A stretch of 64,000 nucleotides of DNA. It comes from Poriferisodalis sp965208555. Lineage in GTDB: Bacteria; Actinomycetota; Acidimicrobiia; Acidimicrobiales; Poriferisodalaceae. The stretch spans positions 558,001 through 622,000 of the forward strand of contig NZ_OZ242342.1 of the NCBI RefSeq assembly GCF_965208555.1, in the 5' to 3' direction. Positions 60,961 through 64,000 of the stretch are shown here, piece after piece. The position numbers and the translations under genes were made by a program. Position 1 is the first letter of the stretch; every line of letters starts with the position of its first letter. Under the pieces are notes generated by a model, which saw only the letters and a list, made by a program, of their open reading frames with translations, did no database searches and was not told where the DNA came from.

Positions 60961-61313
60961 CGCAGCAGTGTAGAGTCACGCCTCACATCACATCTGCACC
61001 GCACACCGGCGCTCGGCTGCCTCTCTTGGCACCCGCCGGTGGCGGCTGCTTGCGCGCGTCATGCGCTGTGTGCTACTTTTGAACGTCCGCCCAAAGCAGT
61101 GCTGCACACGGTCCGGGTTCTCGGGCCTGGCATCGCATGCGGGCGTACAAGCAAGATCGGTTCCGCCGCCATGGCGGTTCCACGCCTGAGTCTGGGCTGC
61201 GGCAGTCCGGCGAGGGCCGAACATACCCGGTGCCCCCCACCGGGTGGCATGCCAGGGCGGCATGCAACCGAAGACGAAGAACCGGCTGCCCCCTGCCGGT
61301 TGGAGTGAATGTC
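60961..61313 (+). promoter_or_regulatory. Long intergenic leader upstream of the sigma factor gene, with three hairpins
   Basis: This 353-base gap holds no convincing gene. A weak promoter candidate is TTGCGC (61050-61055), an 18-base spacer and TACTTT (61074-61079). Three strong hairpins follow: CCCGGTG/CACCGGG with a C5 loop (61226-61244), GCATGCC/GGCATGC (61247-61265) and AACCGGC/GCCGGTT with a C-rich loop (61280-61301). The last ends against the GGAG ribosome binding site (61302-61305). The C-rich loops could pair with G-rich ribosome binding sites. They recall the actinobacterial 6C RNA pattern, but a match is not established. Confidence 0.5.
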
Positions 61314-62180
61314 ATGGATTCAGTTGGCCAGTACCTGAACGAGATCGGTGCGGTGGCGCTGCTCACAGCAGAAGACGAGCGGATGCTCTCCCAGCAGATC
61401 GAAGCAGGACGCGATGCGAGGGCGCGCCTCGACAGCGACGAGGAACTGTCCGTGGCCGAGCGGCGCGAACTGCGCAAGGCGGTGCAGACGGCCGCGGCCG
61501 CACGTGACCGCTTCATCCGGGCGAACCTCCGCCTCGTGGTGTCCATCGCCCGCCGCTACCCGCTGCCCCCGACGCTGGAACTGCTCGACCTGATCCAGGA
61601 AGGCAACCTCGGCCTCGAACACGCAGTCGAGAAGTTCGACTGGCGCCGTGGCTTCAAGTTCTCCACCTACGCCACGTTCTGGATCCGCCAGTCCATCGGG
61701 CGAGCGCTCGATCAGAAGGGCAGCCTCATCCGCCTGCCTTCGGATCGGTCCGCCACGTTGCGGGCCGCGCTGCGGCACAACGGGGGCGACAGCGATTCGC
61801 TCGACGACGAGAACGCATGGCTGCAGCGAATCAGCACTCCCACGTCGCTCGACAAGACCGTCGGCGACGACGGCGACAGCGCGCTCATCGACCTCATCGG
61901 TGACGATGCGCCCGGCCCGGAGCACTACGCCATCGAATCGGCGCGCAAGACCATGGTGCACTCAATGCTCGGTCGCCTCGACGAGCGGGCTCAATATGCG
62001 GTCAAGCGCCGCAACGGCCTCATCGACGGCGAGCAGCGCAGCTACCGCGAGATCGGCGAAGAACTCGGCGTAACCGCCGAGGCGGCACGTCGCCTGGTCA
62101 AGCGCGCCGTCGATGAGCTGCAGAGCCTCGCCGCCGACGGCGAGTTTGTAGACATCGATGCCGACGCAGACGCTGTCTGA
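61314..62180 (+). CDS. RNA polymerase sigma-70 family factor (group 2 type)
   Basis: This 288-residue sigma factor has region 1.2 (DSVGQYLNEIGAVALLTAEDE), region 2 (RFIRANLRLVVSIARRY, DLIQEGNLGLEHAVEKFDWRRGFKFSTYATFWIRQSI), a short region 3 and region 4 with the helix-turn-helix RSYREIGEELGVTAEAARRL. It lacks a long region 1.1, so it is an alternative, primary-like sigma factor. The ATG at 61314 has GGAG 8 bases upstream; an in-frame frame from 61137 is not supported. The next gene, aroG, overlaps its end by 23 bases. Its target promoters are unknown. Confidence 0.9.
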   Translation: MDSVGQYLNEIGAVALLTAEDERMLSQQIEAGRDARARLDSDEELSVAERRELRKAVQTAAAARDRFIRANLRLVVSIARRYPLPPTLELLDLIQEGNLGLEHAVEKFDWRRGFKFSTYATFWIRQSIGRALDQKGSLIRLPSDRSATLRAALRHNGGDSDSLDDENAWLQRISTPTSLDKTVGDDGDSALIDLIGDDAPGPEHYAIESARKTMVHSMLGRLDERAQYAVKRRNGLIDGEQRSYREIGEELGVTAEAARRLVKRAVDELQSLAADGEFVDIDADADAV

Positions 62181-63588
62181 CGACGCAGCCTCACCATCCG
62201 GCGCGCCCAGCCCCGCCGGGTCTTCGCAGCGCGCTCCAGATTGGCATCCGGGCTCATGGGCCGAACGGCCCGCCGGCCAGCAGCCCATCTGGCCCGACGC
62301 CGACGCGCTGGCAGCGTCGCTGGCCGAGTTGCGGCGGCGGCCCCCGCTGGTGTTTGCCGGCGAGGCAAGGCGGCTGACCGAGCTGCTCGGGCACGTGTGC
62401 TCTGGCAAAGCCTTTGTGCTGCAGGCCGGCGATTGTGCCGAGTCGTTCGAGCTCTCGACCGCAGACCAGATCCGCGACCGTCTCAAGGTGATCCTGCAGA
62501 TGGCCGTAGTGATGCAGTACTCGGCAGGGCTGCCCATCGTGAAGGTGGGCCGGATCGCCGGCCAGTTTGCCAAACCGCGCAGTTCAGCCACCGAGACCCG
62601 CGACGGCGAGACGCTGCCCGTCTTCCGAGGCCACATCGTCAACGACATCGCGTTCGAATCCGAGGCCCGCACGCCTGATCCCTCCCGCCTGCTGGAGGCG
62701 TACAGCACCTCTGCGGCAACGCTCAATCTGTTGCGGGCCTTCACCCGTGGCGGTTACGCCGATCTGCGCCAGGTGCACGACTGGAATCAAGAGTTCGTGG
62801 CGTCCAGCCCAGCTGGTCAGCGCTATGAGGTACTGGCCAGTGGCATCGACGCGGCGCTGCGGTTCATGAACGCCTGCGGGCTCGACACCGACGACAGCGC
62901 CATGCGCCAAGTAGAGCTCTACACCAGCCACGAGGCGCTGCTGCTGGGCTACGAGGAAGCGCTCACCCGCACCGACAGCATCACCGGCGACTGGTACGAC
63001 TGCTCCGCTCACATGCTGTGGGTCGGCGAGCGCACGCGCGAGCTCGATGGCGCACACATCGAGTTCCTGCGAGGGGTGCACAACCCGATCGGGGCGAAGC
63101 TGGGTCCCTCCGCCACACCCGCCGAGGCGTTGGCGCTGTGCGAAACGCTGAACCCATACCGGATCCCGGGCAGGCTGACCCTGATCAGCCGCATGGGAGC
63201 AGGCAACGTCTCGGAGTGCTTCGATCCCATCCTGCGAGCAGTCACCGACGCCGGCCACCCGGTGGTCTGGCAGTGCGACCCCATGCACGGCAATACGTTC
63301 AGCACCGATGACGGGGTCAAGACCCGCCACTTCGATGCGATCTTGGCCGAGATCCGCCAGTACTTCGCCGCTCACGCCACTGCCGGGACATGGCCTGGAG
63401 GCATTCATCTCGAGATCACCGGCGATGCGGTGACCGAGTGCATCGGCGGCGGTGACGAGCTGGCGCAGCATCAGCTCGGCGACCGCTACGAAACCATGTG
63501 CGATCCTCGCCTGAACGGCCGCCAGTCACTCGACTTGGCCTTCTTGGCCTCCGACCTGCTCGCGTCAGCGAGAAACGGAGCCGGCTGA
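62158..63588 (+). CDS. aroG: Class II 3-deoxy-7-phosphoheptulonate synthase (DAHP synthase)
   Basis: This 476-residue enzyme makes DAHP from PEP and erythrose 4-phosphate, the first step of the shikimate route. It is the plant/actinobacterial class II type. Metal and active-site residues are visible in QAGDCAESFE (Cys), DPMHGNTF (His), HLEITGDAVTECIGGG (Glu) and TMCDPRLNGRQSL (Asp). It begins inside the last codons of the sigma factor gene, so it is likely on the same transcript. Length is slightly above the usual 460 because of a Pro/Ser-rich N terminus. Confidence 0.95.
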   Translation: MPTQTLSDDAASPSGAPSPAGSSQRAPDWHPGSWAERPAGQQPIWPDADALAASLAELRRRPPLVFAGEARRLTELLGHVCSGKAFVLQAGDCAESFELSTADQIRDRLKVILQMAVVMQYSAGLPIVKVGRIAGQFAKPRSSATETRDGETLPVFRGHIVNDIAFESEARTPDPSRLLEAYSTSAATLNLLRAFTRGGYADLRQVHDWNQEFVASSPAGQRYEVLASGIDAALRFMNACGLDTDDSAMRQVELYTSHEALLLGYEEALTRTDSITGDWYDCSAHMLWVGERTRELDGAHIEFLRGVHNPIGAKLGPSATPAEALALCETLNPYRIPGRLTLISRMGAGNVSECFDPILRAVTDAGHPVVWQCDPMHGNTFSTDDGVKTRHFDAILAEIRQYFAAHATAGTWPGGIHLEITGDAVTECIGGGDELAQHQLGDRYETMCDPRLNGRQSLDLAFLASDLLASARNGAG

Positions 63589-63597
63589 GCCGGTCGG

Positions 63598-64000
63598 CTA
63601 CGCCAAGTTGTCGACAAATCCCTCGAGCTGGCGCAGATTGCGGCACTCGAACACGCCGTCGGTGTAGGTCGAGTACTCGGTGATCACCGAGTCGCCCGTG
63701 TCCCAGTACGAGCGCGGCTCGGGGTTCAGCCAGAACACCGAACGGGCCCGCTTCTGGCACTCCTTGAGCACCCATGCGTTCGTCGAGTGGTAGTTGTTGC
63801 GGGCGTCGCCCAGGAACATCATCGTCGACTTGGCATTGACGTCCTTGCCGAAGTTCTCCCAGAAGACGCCGAAGGCATGGCCGTAGTCGGAGTGGCCATC
63901 GACCCAGACCACGTCAGCCTCGGTGTTCACCCGGTGCACCGCATTGGTGATGTCCTCTTCGTTCTGGAACATGTGGGTGACTTCGTCGATGCCGTCGATG
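63598..64000 (-). CDS. VWA domain-containing protein, C-terminal part (5'-truncated)
   Basis: The frame runs off the right edge, so only the last 134 residues are visible. DVVWVDGHSDYGHAF, STMMFLGDARNNY and SVFWLNPEPRSYWDTGDS match the C-terminal half of CoxE-like von Willebrand factor A proteins, where the Asp of LGDARNNY belongs to the metal-binding site. These proteins often work with MoxR-type ATPases in metalloenzyme maturation, but no such gene is visible here. It is convergent with aroG, 9 bases away. Confidence 0.8.
   Translation of the reverse strand, partial: IDGIDEVTHMFQNEEDITNAVHRVNTEADVVWVDGHSDYGHAFGVFWENFGKDVNAKSTMMFLGDARNNYHSTNAWVLKECQKRARSVFWLNPEPRSYWDTGDSVITEYSTYTDGVFECRNLRQLEGFVDNLA

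Noticed and set aside
61137..61313. N-terminal extension of the sigma factor from an ATG at 61137
   Set aside because: The ATG at 61314 has a well-placed GGAG and begins at region 1.2. The extension is Arg-rich noise overlapping the hairpins.

Overview
The window is high-GC, gene-dense actinobacterial DNA. A menaquinone methyltransferase and prenyltransferase, a mycothiol synthase-like acetyltransferase, a monoderm-style Tad pilus locus with no secretin gene, a class II DAHP synthase, and many acyl-CoA dehydrogenase and CoA-transferase genes together suggest an Actinomycetota member. Class Acidimicrobiia is my best guess, but this is inference and no rRNA is present. I saw no tRNA, rRNA, CRISPR array, insertion sequence or prophage.

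Layout. (1) 1-9206: a Tad/Flp-type pilus locus. It holds a partial TadZ-like gene, CpaF/TadA ATPase, TadB, TadC, three prepilin-like genes with a G/xxxxE processing site, three TadE-like pseudopilins (one fused to a Calx-beta-like domain), an A24 prepilin peptidase and a secreted CWB2-type wall protein. (2) 9249-17727: core metabolism and redox. It holds a CitE-like lyase, nth, rlmN, mshD, ubiE/menG, a YbaK deacylase, menA, two tandem thioesterases and an AhpD-like gene. The AhpD-like gene has an in-frame TGA exactly at the second position of its CxxC motif, which makes it a strong selenoprotein candidate. (3) 17811-21747: a two-gene Hen1-Pnkp RNA repair cassette. (4) 21906-29499: a zinc alcohol dehydrogenase, a DUF418 membrane protein, a metallo-beta-lactamase-fold protein, the molybdate transporter modABC and an NAD-epimerase. 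(5) 29593-38950: a conserved hypothetical gene, then a group suggesting amide or imide breakdown: a dimethylformamidase-like large subunit, rhodanese, hydantoinase A without B, amidase and a Baeyer-Villiger-type monooxygenase. (6) 39002-48864: acyl-CoA and ring-fission metabolism. It holds a probable heteromeric acyl-CoA dehydrogenase pair, an HNH/DUF222 nuclease, an enoyl-CoA hydratase-like protein, a third dehydrogenase, a TesB thioesterase, an ArsI/CadI-like lyase, an MhpD-like hydratase and a 2-hydroxyacid dehydrogenase. (7) 49016-53390: metY with an apparent promoter/operator, a CaiB-type CoA transferase and a D-aminoacylase-like amidohydrolase. (8) 53458-58635: surface polysaccharide genes (GT2, polyprenyl-phosphate sugar transferase, membrane glycosyltransferase, galE). 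(9) 58816-64000: a DUF3048 lipoprotein, rsfS, nadD, a group 2 sigma factor behind a structured leader, aroG (class II) and a partial VWA protein.

How the genes work together. The first block should build and process a surface pilus. The mycothiol, menaquinone and AhpD genes point to an aerobic, thiol-buffered redox physiology, and the AhpD-like protein could belong to the peroxide defence. Hen1 and Pnkp should jointly repair ribotoxin-cleaved RNA and mark the repaired site by 2'-O-methylation. ModABC would feed molybdenum cofactor enzymes that lie outside the window. The CoA-metabolism block looks like a heterotrophic catabolic region without one obvious substrate. The most unusual items are the UGA-containing AhpD-like gene with a hairpin at SECIS distance, the Hen1-Pnkp cassette, the TadE/Calx-beta fusion and the hairpin-rich leader of the sigma factor gene.
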